Positions 23,572 through 36,075 of a DNA stretch of 64,000 bases are shown here, one piece after another (position 1 is the stretch's first letter; each line of letters starts with the position of its first letter). The DNA is from Cycas panzhihuaensis (lineage: Eukaryota; Cycadophyta): positions 235,979,741 to 236,043,740 of the forward strand of contig CM041465.1 of the NCBI GenBank assembly GCA_023213395.1, written 5' to 3'. The notes beneath the pieces were generated by a model. That model saw nothing but the letters and a program-made list of their open reading frames with translations. It did no database searches and was not told where the DNA came from. The translations under genes and the position numbers were made by a program.

Positions 23572-24345
23572 GGCTACAAAAAGGTCCATATGATATACAT
23601 TTAATAAAGATAAGACTATTTTTGTAGATGATTAAGTTAGAGATATATATACATATTTAGAATCACTTGATAATGATTATAAGAGCAATAAAGAGATTAC
23701 TAAAGTAACCTTATTATATCTACAAGGAGAGGCTTGTCTTCAGTTTAAGGAGTGGTATAGATCTACTATATTCAATGGATTTTACTAGCTATAATAATTC
23801 ATCCATAAAAAATATAATGATTCTTGGTAGAAAAAGATGCAAAACCTTGAGCAAGAAAAATAAGAAGCTTGTTAACTCCTTAAGAAGTTCAATCGTAAGA
23901 TGGGGCAAATAATTCTCCTCACTCTATAAAGTCAAGAATAATAAAAGAATGATGAGGGAGAAACTAAATTTCAAGAGTAAGTATTAGAAGTTGTTTGCCA
24001 TCCCATACCATAGTCATAGGCAAGGACAAGGAAAAGTACCGCTCATCAAAAGTTAGAAGACATACTAAAGTGGGACCATATTGACACCCATATTATTAGG
24101 AGACTCAACATTGAAACACTCCTCATATAAATCCTTATAAACTAAGTACCCTATATAAGCATATCATTTAAGCTTAAGGTTTCAAAGTTATAGAGATTCT
24201 AGGCATATTAAGATCTACTTAGGATGGATAGAGCCCTATTATATGCACATCTTTTCTAACAACCTTCATTGAACCTATTGATTATACACAAGTAGTAAGA
24301 TTTTATTACATGTATCTATGTATCAAGATCCTTTTAAGGTGAAGC
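23572..24345 (+). pseudogene. Gag-like protein of the small LTR element
   Basis: From ATG at 23572 the frame reads MATKRSI, a stop, YTFNKDKTIFVDD, a stop, VRDIYTYLESLDNDYKSNKE, ITKVTLLYLQGEACLQFKEW, then FIHKKYNDSW and LLKKFNRKMGQIILLTL. The pattern of a helix, then a TLLYLQGEA-type word, then W is that of retrotransposon gag capsid domains. In-frame stops are numerous. No zinc knuckle is seen. It would form the particle, while all enzymes must come from another element. Confidence 0.6.
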
Positions 24346-24363
24346 ATCTAAGGGGAGAGAGCA

Positions 24364-24628
24364 TGTGGTGATCCTTCAGCACATGTTAGAGATAGTTATG
24401 ACCTTCCATCATATGAGGTTAAGATTAAAGATAAGGAAGTGAAGGATTGGTTGGCATAGAGGTAGAAATATAATAATATGGAAATGAGTGTTATATATAT
24501 CCCACTCTATTGTAGAGTGACAATATAGGATGTTATGTTAATTAATGTTCTTTGGAACCTTATCTTTTTCTTTATCTTATTTCTTCTATTTCTCTATCTT
24601 GAATATTTACAAGGTTAGACCCATAACA
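24364..24628 (+). repeat. 3' LTR of gag-only element
   Basis: This 265-bp copy starts TGTGGTGATCC directly after the purine tract and ends CCATAACA. It is followed by ATTTT, the target-site duplication. Confidence 0.85.
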
Positions 24629-27200
24629 ATTTTACTCTAAGGAAGTGACTATAAATCCTTATAGCTTTCAATCACTCTCATGCTTCACATTGTATAAAGT
24701 CCTAATATCTTTTATTTGTAGGTATATGTTTGGAATTCAATCTTTAGGAGCTCTTGGAAGAAAGATCAAAGGATTTTACTAGATTTTGTGAAGATTATAA
24801 GCAAGTGGAATGCCTTTTTCAAGCTTAATTGTGTCTCTTCCATTTTCAACAAGTATTTGGAGGCTAAAGCTAAAGCCATCTTCTTTTCCTTTTCTATTTT
24901 TATCCTCTTTATTTTCTTCTATTTCATCACTCTTCTTCCCCTTCTTCTCAAGGTTTCTCTCTTTCATTCCATTCCCACCCCTCCTTTTGTTTCTATCAAC
25001 TAGATTAATAGACCAATTTGAAAGCACTCATTAGGTTAAGGACATTGATTTGAGGTATGCTTTTCATTCCATCTATAAGGTTTCTTTAGTAAGTTTATTT
25101 GTTTTCTATCTCTTTTATCTTTTTTCTTTATATTTTTGAAGAAAAATAGTGAGAAAAGGAAGGTGTCTAATGATCTTTCTTTTAATTCCTTCTTATTTAA
25201 CTATCATAGAGTCTTTCATTAATCTTTAGTAATTTGGACAGTTCTTTTTCTTTTTCAAGTAGATTAATATTCAAGCAAATTACTTCCTTAGATAATTTTT
25301 CTTTGTTTTTTCCTCCTTCATCACAAAAGGCTTTGAGAAGTAATTTTTATTGAGATTTAATTTTGTATGTTGAGAGTTGTATTTGGGTGAAAACACTTCT
25401 TTTGGCTTCTATTAGAACTTTGAACTAGTTAGCTTATTTAAGGAAAATCACAACAAGATTTTACTAAGTAAGTACCCCAACCATTTTCTTTCACTTTCAC
25501 AACAAATGTTTTAAGTCTCTTTATATGAAAGAAAAGAAAGTAATTTTGGACTGGGGTAATTATAAGAATAATAAAAGGACCCCTTTCTATTTTTGTAGGT
25601 GTTATCTTATTAAAAGAAAAGAATAATAAATAGATTATATCAAAACCAAGTGTCTATTTTCTTTGAGAAAGAAACAAAACCTGAAAAGATCTTACCTTAT
25701 ATCACTTTACTTTCGAAAGGATAAAAGGGAATTTGAATTGTAAGAAACATCTAGGTTGTATTCATAATAAAAAGAGTATTTTAAACCATAAGTGCAACTT
25801 CATCACTCAAAGAAAAGGAAAAGAAGGACATATAGGTTTTATTTATATTAGGCACTTAGGTTCCATTTAAGTAAAAACAATAAAAGAGTATTTAGGACTA
25901 TTTTATATTATTGCATCTATTTCATTCAAAGAAAATTATTTAAGTTATATTTGCATTATTTATATCATAAAAACAAAAGAGAATTCATAGTTATATGAAC
26001 TTAGCTTGCATTAGCCTCATATTACTTTGTTTTGTATTTTGGTTACTTATTCACACAATACAAAAATGCATATAGATTTGTATTAATGGCTACTTACTTG
26101 TTAGTCCCTAGAGTGTAGGCCCACTTCTATTTGGTAGGACCTTATTGATTGACCGAGTAGTGATACCCCCAACATATCAACCTTATCCTTCCCTTAGAAG
26201 TAAATATGTACCATTATGAAGGAGTCCTTAATTGGATTGGCCTTCATCTCCTTGATATATTAGATTATCCCTCCTTTAGGAGTTATTTTATTTTTAGTTG
26301 TGTTTTGAATCCTAAATGTAGCTATCTACTATGACATTTTGAGTTGAGAGTAACTTCCTCATTCTCTTTTACCTTTAAGTGTAAGAATCCAATAGAGTCA
26401 GATGTGGGCACCCCTAGGCCATCCATCCTTATGGGTGGATCATCATATGAGTGAGTCCCTAATGGATAAGCCTTAATAGCATCATTAATCCAAGGTCTAA
26501 TCTCTACTAAATCCTTGTACTCATTAGTTCTCTTGATCTTTAACATAGCTTGATGTAGTTTTCTCCTTAAGGGTGGGCTAGAGGTCTAGGTTAGGAGTTC
26601 CTCTTTGACTTGAAATTTAGAAAGAGTAAAAGAGTAGAAATCCATAATATATTGATTATAGAAAACTTTACTTCAACATGCCCCTTGCTAGACAAAGGAC
26701 TAATTGCTCTTCTCATTAAAAAAAGGGGGATTTTAATTTTGGTTTGTTAATTATATTTCATCTCCTTTGATTTTGAATATTTTTATTTTTCTCTCTTCTT
26801 TATTTTTGATATGAATTTAAAAAAATAAATAAATCAAATAAAACATTATTAAAATACATATCAAATCTCAAAATTGAATAAGCACCTTGTACCTTGAAAA
26901 TTCATATTATAAACCTAGAGAAATCACCCCTATTTCTTCAAATAGGGTCGAAAGTCCATGTTGAACCTAATTACTTTAAAACTCTTATTCTTGAGTCAAC
27001 TTGGTCAATTAGGCCCTCCAACCTAGAATAGGGCTCCACTTTATAATAATTGCCTAGTGATCCTTAACTAACAAAGATCCATCTTATCCTAAAGACCATC
27101 CCTATCTTCCCTATTTAATATGAATTTAGAAGGGCCTTTCCCTAACCCATTGGTAAGTGGAACTCTTTCTTAATTATTGAGAAACTCCACATAGTCTCTA
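24629..27200. other. Decayed AT-rich interior of old Tat-like element
   Basis: I see no gene I can name in these 2.6 kb. By position, after the LTR-like region and before the protease at 31740 (discounting the copia insertion), this should hold the leader and gag of the plus-strand Tat-like element. I could not confirm gag motifs. Frames at 24779-25034 are low-complexity Phe/Lys/Ser runs in T-rich DNA and are not credible genes. Confidence 0.35.
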
Positions 27201-27499
27201 TGTTAAAACATGGATATAAAATATTTTATATTTATTATTATTGAAAGGAGATGAGTACATATTTATACTTGGGTTCTACCCATAAATCCTCCAACCATAA
27301 TTGAAAACTAATTTACCTATTAATTAAGTGTTACATAAAGATGTGCATAAGCACTCTTGATGACTTAACACAACATTTCTATTAATAATAACATTAATAT
27401 TGATCTATAGACCATGATATAATACCCCTTTAGGACTACAATATTACTAGCCCTTAGATATAATACTCTCCTAGATATATTAAACATTAACTCTTAATA
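27201..27499 (-). repeat. 3' LTR of copia derivative
   Basis: The repeat ends CTCTTAATA at 27499. It is followed by CCCTCCCTTATGG, which on the minus strand is a purine tract (CCATAAGGGAGGG) just ahead of the LTR, as expected for a polypurine primer. Confidence 0.75.
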
Positions 27500-27599
27500 C
27501 CCTCCCTTATGGTTTAATGTTAAGACAACAAAAAACTAAATACTAAAGACTAGCATAACATCATGATACTAAGTACTAAGGACTGATAAAAAAATTGAC

Positions 27600-28200
27600 A
27601 CATGACTTGATATGAGACATTGTTTTAAATTTTTGATACTCTAATCTTAGTATCTTTTCGAAGATAATGTCGGGAGCTCTATCTTCATCTTTAGTTAATT
27701 CTGAAATATAGCAATTATTCCTAATATGCTCTTTATTCTTGTGTAGTATCTTTGTTGAATCAACTATTTCATCATCTCCTATTCTTTAAATTTTGAGTTG
27801 CCTTGAGTTAGTGGCTGCAACTATATCTAAGAGACCATATTCTAGGTGTGATCCTTTTTTATGATCATTATTTCTAAAATAAAAAATGATAAGACATGAT
27901 TTAAACTTTAACATTTCCTTGAAGAAGAATACTATGATCGACTTCTTTAGATATACTAAATAAAAAATAAACCAATAAAAGATCTCTTGAAGAATAAGGA
28001 TGAGTGATAATTTATTTTCTCTTATCATGAGTACTGGTACGAGTCCTAGTTCAATAAAATTTTTGGTTAACCATTATGTCTTCTTCTCACCATCTAAGAA
28101 AACTATTGATACTATGAACACAAAGAGGATTTTCATCATAGTCATAAGTAGAAGCTTTCTAATAATAGTTATGGTTACATAAAGATAATATACCACCATA
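27600..28200 (-). pseudogene. Copia RNase H end
   Basis: On the minus strand one frame reads ILHKNKEHIRNNCYISELTK, then DEDRAPDIIFEKILRLEYQK. This matches the end of copia RNase H, where a His-Lys-x-x-Lys-His-Ile-Arg word is followed by an acidic stretch, Asp-Ile-Phe and a closing helix. It is the only part of pol I can recognise. Upstream text to about 28200 is too decayed to place. Confidence 0.5.
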
Positions 28201-28599
28201 ACATGATTAAACTTCATGATTAAACAACTTGTTAAAATCATACAACAATTTGTATAAACATATTTTATTTCAAGATATTAACTAAGTTATATTCTAATTA
28301 ATGCCAAAGTATCCTTCCTTTCCTTGAAGGAATTTTTCTAGTACCTTTGCTAGATATACTAAAATAATTTAAACTTATTTAATAATAAAAAAGAAAATGC
28401 TATTATATCTAATGAAACTATAAAGAATTCTATCTGTAGACATACAATGGTATGACTTGATATCAGTTGAAATTTAGAAATAATTCTGTTAATAGAAATT
28501 ATGGTAAAAATACATAAATTTTTCATTAAAGTAATTGCATCTCCATATTATATCACTTGTGGAAAAGGTTATCTTAAACCAACCTCAAATTTTCTATGC

Positions 28600-29442
28600 T
28601 TATAGGTTATTTCAAGATTAAGCTCTATCTCTAGTTTTTTATTTCCTTCTTCTTTCTCAGATTTTGAAGAATGATCTACAATTAGTAGACTCATTTATCA
28701 CGTTAATAGAATCATTGATAAACTTATCTTGAATTACTTCACGATAATAACAATTATATTTACTTATTCTAACAAGGGTCCTATTCTTAGAAATAAGTGC
28801 ACATACCTTTTCTTCTTTGTTATGATTAAGAGCATTAGATGAATCCATATGAGATTCACTCTTACTAGAATTGACCTAATTTCAAGCATTCACCTTTTTT
28901 GCTTTCCTCTTAAACTTCTCTTTTTGATTATTGGTTAGGTTGCCATACATAATCTATTCTCTAAGAGGGACTTTCCCTTATGCATCTTCTATAAGTTGTT
29001 CAACATCAGTAGCATTTCTTGCATTCTTTTTACTTGTATCACAAAAACTATTTGCCTTTTTAACAAACTCTTATACTTCTTTAGAGGTCTTTTCATACAC
29101 ATCCTTCAAAAGGTTCTAAGCTTCTTTAGAAGTATCAATATTATGAATTATAGGGATGAGAAAATGGTAGGAAGATAGAAGTTTATCTTTATCAAATATA
29201 GTAAAAATAACATCAATGATTATTCTATTTTTTTTTCTAAAATTTTCTTCCCCTTCTATATCAGTTGAAGCAACATCATATCTATTAGTGATGATTTTCC
29301 AAAACCCTTTATACACAAATATACTTTCCATTTTGATTTTCCAATATCGATAATTTATTCTTATGTACTTAGGTAAGGGAAAAGGAAAGTCTGTTAACCA
29401 ATACTTATTCCTTTTAAGTACAAAAATAATGATGTCATCCAA
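28600..29442 (-). pseudogene. Copia gag remnant
   Basis: The frame at 29116-29442 contains DFPFPLPKYIRINYRYWKIK and MESIFVYKGFWKIITNRYD, the N-terminal copia gag pattern (Leu-Pro, Tyr, Trp, Lys-Met, then a Trp-x-Ile word). A stretch of EFVKKANSFCDTSKKNA type follows, with a Lys/Ser-rich part near 28860. No Cys/His knuckle is seen. It codes for the particle protein of the copia derivative and is interrupted by stops. Confidence 0.6.
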
Positions 29443-31249
29443 CTCTATGAAGTAAGAATCAGTTAATTAAGAGCACATCATACTGGATTCATGCATCCAC
29501 TTCAAACTAAAATAACTCTATCAAATCATTGTGACCATCTTTAAAATATGGTTCTAATGGTTTATATGATTAATAAATTAGACTCCTACATGTGGAGATA
29601 TGAAGAAAAATATATAATTACCTCCTTGTGAAAAATAAATTGATGTTGTTGAGAAATTAGCCCCTTTAATAGATTAGCAATAGGTTATGTTAAAACTACA
29701 TAGAACTATGGACTTAACTATTAGGGGGATAATGGACTTCAAGTTATATTATAATATGATTGATTCCAACTTGAATTTATAAAAATTATTAAATCTCCCC
29801 TATTCACCTTGGCATCCATGGATTTCAAATGGATTCTAATCTAATTAAATTTAATTCATGACTTAAAAAAAACATTAACCAAAAATTACCTCTATGTATC
29901 ATTATAAATCTGACCTATAACCTTAGAGTGATAGTATAATGATGAAATGGATTAAGGGAATAATTTTCACTCACAAAGGCCTGAATTTGCATGCTAATAT
30001 CTTTAGGTAAGAGGACTCTCAATTTATATATGCGGTTTTAGAGGTAATAGGGTTTGTATCATGTGATGATAATCAATCAATGGAGTTATAGAGAGTTTAG
30101 GTAGCTATGCTTCATTTACCCCAAGTGATCTTCCTAAACATCTTCTTCCCCTTCATAGTTATTCCTTTCCAAGTGTCTTTGAATCGACATCACTAGAAAT
30201 TATTACCATTATTGGTGAAGAGCATTATCATCAAAGTTCCACCCATGCTCTTTCTGGTGGTACCATCAAAGTAATCTCCAATTTTTCCATTGAGATTCCT
30301 TCTCTCTCTCGTTAGTTTTCCTTGAAAATACATGACTATATGCCCTATGTCGATGCCTCTTATTCCTCTTCCATTAATGCATAAAATGTAGACCTTTTCC
30401 CACTATCTTTTTCTTATTATTACTATTATTATTCATAGAACTGGAATGGGGTATCCCAATAATTAATTATAAGATATAAATCTTCTACTCAATCATACCC
30501 AATTAGGGAATTACTTTCCAATATTAAAAATATTTTGTACCTTAGCTTATTACTATCAAAGTTGAGTGTTTCCTTATCTATAAAGGGTTGTCACTATCTT
30601 TGGGTATCTTTTTAATTATAACCTTATAGACAAATTTTGTGACTCAAATTCTATAAATTATATCTCTTTGTTAAGCTATGATTGGTATGTATGTGCATCA
30701 TTTCTCATCTCCACATTTTAGGGTAATTTTTTAAAGATGGCTACAATGGTATAAAATCTCTAATAACTATAAATATCATGTCACTACTACTACTTCATCT
30801 GTCTCTAGTTGTAAATACACTATGCCTTCTAGGTTGGCTTCACTATAACTTCCACAACATCTCTACAATAAATGACATCATGATAGCTCCTACTGTATCT
30901 ATAATAATAAACCCTAGTGATTAACTGGTTCATGATCTTAGCAGGATAGTGATATAAGATCTCCTTTCACCTGTAGTCTTCTACAAAGCTTATTCTATAG
31001 AGTTTCCTTCAATAACTAGAATCTCTCATTTATTTCCATAGCTACTCTCTTATGCGAAACTTTCACCAATAAAAAATTCTATCTTGCATTAATTATAGTC
31101 ATCATCTTGGAACAACTTGTAATAACAATGGATTTAGGGTTTTATCCTCTATAATTAGAATTACAATCTGGTAATCAGCTCTAGGGAGCCACCTCTATAT
31201 ACATTAATAAAATGGTGAACCCATAAAATAATGGGTTTGATAAGCAACC

Positions 31250-31262
31250 TACTCTGATACCA
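31250..31262 (-). promoter_or_regulatory. Primer-binding site (initiator tRNA-Met type)
   Basis: On the plus strand the site reads TACTCTGATACCA; its reverse complement begins TGGTATCAGAG and directly adjoins the LTR. This fixes the element orientation as minus. Confidence 0.85.
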
Positions 31263-31582
31263 TGTTAAAACATAGATATCAAATCTTATATATTCATCAT
31301 TATTAAAAGGGAATAAGTATATATTTACACTTAGTTCTACCTCTAACTCCTCCAATCATAATTAACGACCACTTACCTATCAATTAATCATTATACAACG
31401 ATGTGTATAAGCACTCTTAATAACTTAAAACAACATTTCTTTTAGACCTTTGAAAATAACAATAATACTAATCTATATACCATAACATAATACCCATTTA
31501 GGACTATAATATTATTAACCCTTATATATAATACTCTTTTAGACATATTAAACGTTTATATATTAAATATTAATTCTTAATA
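31263..31582 (-). repeat. 5' LTR of copia derivative
   Basis: This 320-bp copy is longer than its partner mainly through an insertion near 31555 (around TTTATATATTAAATATT). Shared words include CATAAGCACTCTT-like and TTAGGACTA blocks. Divergence is high, so the insertion is old. Confidence 0.75.
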
Positions 31583-31739
31583 TTATATAGGTATGTCTAT
31601 AATGGATGTCCTATGAAGTTATCCTAAATAATGTAACCTACTTTGAAAAGTATTAGGGTATAAGAAAGTTCCTATTCATAGGGCATATATCAAACCTACA
31701 TGCTATTTAATCATCATCTTTAATCCTAAGGACCTTCCA

Positions 31740-31990
31740 CCCCTTAAGGAGTGTGGTAGATAATAAATCTTTAGTTAATACTATACCTACCTAAATGCTC
31801 AATAAACTTAAGCATTAGGACCCTCAAATCTATTCTATAGAAGTGTTATAGGTACACTATAAATAAAAAATCCCCCATCAAAATAGTCACCATCCCCCTT
31901 ACCCTTAAGGATAAAACCATCCCTACTAAGATCATGGTTCTTGATATTGATATTGATTATAACCTCCTTTTGGGATGAACCTAGTTAGAC
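31740..31990 (+). pseudogene. Tat-like protease, altered active site
   Basis: The frame gives SVVDNKSLVNTIPT where the related copy has Asp-Asn-Gly-Ser. Here the glycine position is Lys, so the active site is lost. The downstream words KIMVLDIDIDYNLLLG, RPNG and an LDQME frame match the second half of the protease. It begins about 160 bp after the copia derivative's right end, which probably cut the preceding linker. Confidence 0.6.
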
Positions 31991-33399
31991 CAAATGGAGG
32001 TAATCTACTCTTTCTTATGGGGCCAACTAAAGTTTATCTACAATGGAAAAGTGTACAATGTTACACATGAACCACCACTTATCTATTCATTCCATCCTAT
32101 TATTTAAAGCCATTTTTAATATTGAAGTTGTTAAGATGCTTGATAAATACCTTTCACTTGAGTTCATTTTCTTAGATTAAGGCCCTATTATAGTGAATAC
32201 CCTCCTTTCCCAAGACATAATATAGTTTATTTTAGCCTAAGTAATGCTAGTAGTTATGGATCCTTAAATGTCCTTAACAACCCTAAATCTAATTAAGAAG
32301 ACCTAGAGCCTCTTACATGGCAAGTAGTGATGATTTCCTAATCCTAAAGGGATTCATCTCCTTAAGATATTCCCCCTCCATTTGGTCCTTGTCAAATGGT
32401 CTCTTATCCATTTAACCTCCAACAAGACCCCTTGAAGAACCCCCATTATGTACCATTATCTTGTCTAGCCCATAAGGTATCCCCCTTTTTATGAGCTTGG
32501 CTTGCATGCCATAAATATCAACTCATCCATGCTCATCATCTTGACCTCTTCAAAGAGATTATAGACTATAACCTATAGCTCTACCCTCTTCTCAACTTGC
32601 CCTTTAATCAATCTACCATGTGGGGGTCACTTGGCTACTTACCTACCTAAGCAATATGCTCAAAACTTCTAATGGCTCTCTAAGTAAGAGTATTCCCCTT
32701 ACCATGAATGGAGATCTCCCTTCTCCCCTACTATAAACCATTAATATGGTTTTCCATATTTGAGAATATCATAATCCAATTATCATGCAACTCCATTTAG
32801 TCCAAACCTCCCCAATCTATATCTTGGATACTGTGTTTAATTCTACCTTTTCATATGATAAATCCATTATATGGAATTCCCCTCCACCACCTTTATCTAA
32901 TGAACAATAGGGCTCCCTGCCTTTGACCAAAAGCCTAAAACTAACCAACTTTCTATTTCCTTTAACCAACCCCATTAGGAAGAGAGACACATATTCCATC
33001 GATGTTGAGGCTCTGAATCCTCCCTCAATTTCTTTAATTAGTAGGTTAACTACTCTTCTAACCCTCCTATCCAAAATTAAAAGCCCACCATTCAAGGTAA
33101 GGAAATCAATGGTATTAATTACTTTGAGAATGATAATGCACTATTAGAACATCTTATGAGGGAATCCCTCAACCTCCCTTTAAATCACCATTAATTAGGA
33201 TTTTAGAAATGCATCACTATTGGTTCTCCTTTGGCCAAGCCCACTCTAGCTCCAACTCCCTCAACCCCACCTGTTTACCAAGCCCCTCCTCACTTTAACG
33301 AAGGAACATCCTGCTTATAGTAGGAATCATTAACATCACCATAGCTCTTAGCAAAATCATAAAAGTTGGAGTAGAGTGCTCCTCTAAAAAATAAGCCTA

Positions 33400-34280
33400 A
33401 TACACAAAGCTCTTTCAAGATTTACAATATGTGTTTCCATGGGATTATGATGATATGAAGGATATAAGCCTTGAGATCATCACCCATGATCTCACCACTA
33501 TCCTTAGAGAAATCCTTATAAGGTAGAAGAAATTCCCAATCCACCCCAAACTCTCAGATACTATTAAAATAGAGGTCAAAAAGCTTTGTAATATGGGCCT
33601 TATCACTTTAATTAACTACCCTTTTTGGGTCTTAAATATTTTACTAGTTATGAAGAAAAATGGGGCAATTCAAATCTTTATTGACTTCAAGGACATCAAT
33701 AATAGTTACTCTAAGGACAACTTCTTTCTCCTATTCATTAATCATATCATTAACAAAACAATGGTTTTTAAATTCATGGCCCTCATGGATGGTTTCTCAA
33801 GATATAATCAAATTTATATCTAGGCTAAAGATTTCCATAAAATAATCTTCACCACTCCTTTGGGTATATTTATGTACATAGCATTACCTTTCAGTCTTAG
33901 AAATGTTAGCATAATGTAGTGGCAAGCCATATACTTTATTTTCCATGATCTCATTAATAAGATTCTTAAGGTGTTCATGGATGATTTAGTTGGCCTATCA
34001 CAAAAGAGGAGAGACCACCCTATTGATTTTAAGAAGATTTCCTAAGATATAGAAACTTTAATATTAGCTTAAGTCCACATAAATGTGTATTTAGTATTAT
34101 AATAGGAAAGGCTTTAGGCTTTCTTGTCTCTAAAATAGGCATTTAAGTTGGCTTGATAAAGTAAGTATGATCTTATAGATGCCAATGACTCACATATTAA
34201 AATATATTAAATCCTTCCTTAAGCATCTTGGTTTCTTATAATATTTCTTGGCAAACTTTTCCATGAATGCTAAACCCATG
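33400..34280 (+). pseudogene. Tat-like reverse transcriptase (old copy)
   Basis: Words in order are LFQDLQYVFPWDYDDMK, ITLINYPFWVLNILLVMKKN, IQIFIDFKDINNSYSKDNF, FMALMDGFSRYNQI and KVFMDDLVGLSQKRRDHPID. The RT active site FMDD is intact. Then come the LSPHKCVF-like and HLGFL, stop, YFLANFSMNAKP words. The order and wording match the minus-strand RT at 9959-10900 nearly word for word. Confidence 0.8.
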
Positions 34281-34289
34281 ATAAATCTC

Positions 34290-34760
34290 CTTAAGAAGGA
34301 TAGCACCTTTGTTTAGACCCCAACAACCTAGGCTACACTTGAAGAGCTTAGTGGCCTTATTTCTAGCCTTAACTTAGCTCCCCCATTATTTGATCAACTA
34401 TTCATTATATATACAACATCCATAAGTGAGTCAATCAAGGTTATATTAGCCCAAGAAGATGATCTTAAAGTTGAGCATGTAGTCTATTTCATTAGTCACA
34501 CCCTTGCAGTTGTCTAGCTTAATTACACCTCTATTGAAAAAGAATGTATTATCCTCATGTTTTCCACCAAATAATTGAGGAACTTCCTGCTTGACAACAT
34601 GACTCATTTATTATCTAATTTAATCCCCTACATTACTTGATGATAATATTGGATCTTATAAGGTAAATGGGGAAGTGGGTTGTTCTCTAACAAGAGTATG
34701 ACCTATGAATTATTAATAGAAAATCTAAGAAAGAGATTATTGTGGTGGAGTAACTCTCTT
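34290..34760 (+). pseudogene. Tat-like RNase H (old copy)
   Basis: LNLAPPLFDQLFIIYTTS is followed by VVYFISHTLAVV, LNYTSIEKECIILMFSTK and LRNFLLDN, the RNase H middle and end as in 9600-9960. The first catalytic Asp, expected near FIIYTT, is replaced. Stops are present. Integrase linker follows directly, with no second RNase H. Confidence 0.65.
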
Positions 34761-34859
34761 ATATACCCTTCCCAAACCCTATTAATGATTCACTACCTAA
34801 TGAAGCTATCTTGGCTCTAGGGTAGAGAAAGGAATGAAGGCTAATTAATCATGAGTGAT

Positions 34860-36075
34860 ATGGAAATATTATTAGCCATATAAACCATTGAGTATATTTA
34901 GAGAATGTTAGTGATAAGATTAAATAATGTGTAAGGGTCATGACCCACCAATACTTTCTTCTTCATGATGTTCTTTATAAACAATCATTTGAGGGAGTGC
35001 TCCTCAAATGTATTAATCCAAAAAAAAGGAACTAGACCCTCTATATTTTCCATGACATCATATATGGAGGGTGTATTCATGGATAATTCATAACCTAGAG
35101 AATCCTACATATGGGTTTCTTCTAATCCACTTTATTTAAAGACACCCATACTTATGTTTAGAAGTGTGGAAATAAGAACACTCTAATATTATGCATCAAC
35201 TTTTCAATGCTCTGCATATAATTGGGCTTGGATTTGATTGGGGCTACTATGCCCCCATCGTCTTTGCAACATAAGTTCATCTTGATTGTAATAAAGTGTT
35301 TCACAAAGTAGGTAAAAGTGATCCTTCTCTCATCAATTATGGGTAAAATGGTCATCACATTTAATTTTTAACATATCATTTGTCATTTTGAGATCCATGA
35401 TGTCTTGATCATATATAGTAGAACCCCATTTTGTATCAAATAAGTTGATGAGTTATGTAAAAAATTTCACATCAATAATAAGACCTTATCACCTTATTAC
35501 TCTTAACAAAATGGGCAAATTGAGGTGTTCAACAAAACTTTGCTTTTGATCCTAAAGAAAATGGTGTTTAAATCTCAATGAGATTAGCACCAATAATTGT
35601 ATCATGCCTTATGGGCTTATCACAAGTCTATACAAACTACCATAAGTATAATATCATTTTCTCTCATCTATAGGTTGAAAGCACTCCTTCCACTTGAAAT
35701 AGAGATTCTATTTTTTAGGGTGTCAATGAAATATTTCATTGATAAAGAGCGGTGTTACCAAGCATACCTCCTTGATTTAGAAACCTTAGATAAGGATTGC
35801 CTTGTTACGTATAAAAAGAAAATGGCTTCTAAGTATAACACTTAATGGGCCCATAAAAATCATCTACAACCCTAAAATTTTATTCCAGGAGATAAAATTC
35901 TTAAGCTTGAATACTTACATAATTATCTCCAAAAGTTTTCTTCTAAATGGATAGGCCCTTTTACTATTTTAAAGAATCTTTTAAATGATTCATATTGCAT
36001 TATCACACTAAAGGCTCTTGAATATGAGAAGTGTATTAGTGGATAGTTTCTTAGAAGTTTCTTTAGATAATAATA
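34860..36075 (+). pseudogene. Tat-like integrase (old copy, to C-terminus)
   Basis: The zinc-finger region reads QYFLLHDVLYKQSFEGVLLK, INP and IFHDIIYGGCIHG. The core has LGLDLIGATMPPSSLQHKFI (first Asp), VLIIYSRTPFCIK (second Asp lost) and QNGQIEVFNKTLLLI (Glu present). An open stretch at 35597-35845 runs MYHALWAYHKSIQTTISIIS to LDLETLDKDCLVTYKKK, then FSSKWIGPFTIL and ALEYEKCISG close the domain at about 36050. It is the only Tat-like integrase in the window traceable from end to end. Confidence 0.75.

Larger units (their letters stand above)
22529..24628 (+). mobile_element. Non-autonomous gag-only LTR element (TR-GAG-like)
   Basis: Two diverged direct repeats, 22529-22804 and 24364-24628, start TGTGGTGA and end in ATA or ACA. 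They flank a 1.56-kb interior. The 5-bp sequences outside both ends are identical (ATTTT at 22524-22528 and 24629-24633), a perfect target-site duplication. A primer-binding-like word TGGTAATATAGC at 22807 resembles the initiator-tRNA-Met site (9 of 12), and a purine tract AAGGGGAGAGAGCA precedes the right repeat. Only a gag-like frame is inside: no protease, RT or integrase. It is about 2.1 kb and sits inside an older Tat-family LTR. Confidence 0.85.
27201..31582 (-). mobile_element. Ty1/copia deletion derivative
   Basis: Two diverged direct repeats (27201-27499 and 31263-31582) both begin TGTTAAAACAT on the plus strand. A plus-strand word ACTCTGATACCA at 31251-31262 touches the right repeat. 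It is the reverse complement of the initiator tRNA-Met primer site, so the element reads on the minus strand. The interior holds a copia gag and the end of the copia RNase H, but no recognisable integrase or RT core; the 3.76-kb interior is too short for a full copia. Five-bp flanks CTCTA and TTATA match only partly. It interrupts the older plus-strand Tat-like element between its gag position and its protease. Confidence 0.75.
31600..36075 (+). pseudogene. Pol of old plus-strand Tat-like element
   Basis: The stretch carries protease, linker, RT, RNase H and integrase in order on the plus strand. It is homologous domain by domain to the minus-strand element at 8811-12175, but is much more AT-rich and broken. 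Its gag side is separated by the copia derivative (27201-31582) and its LTR by the gag-only element (22529-24628). The nesting shows it is older than both. Confidence 0.8.

Noticed and set aside
24779-25034. Small proteins rich in Phe, Ser, Lys in T-rich DNA
   Set aside because: Both strands are open because of low complexity. No domain, no start context and no conservation with family copies.
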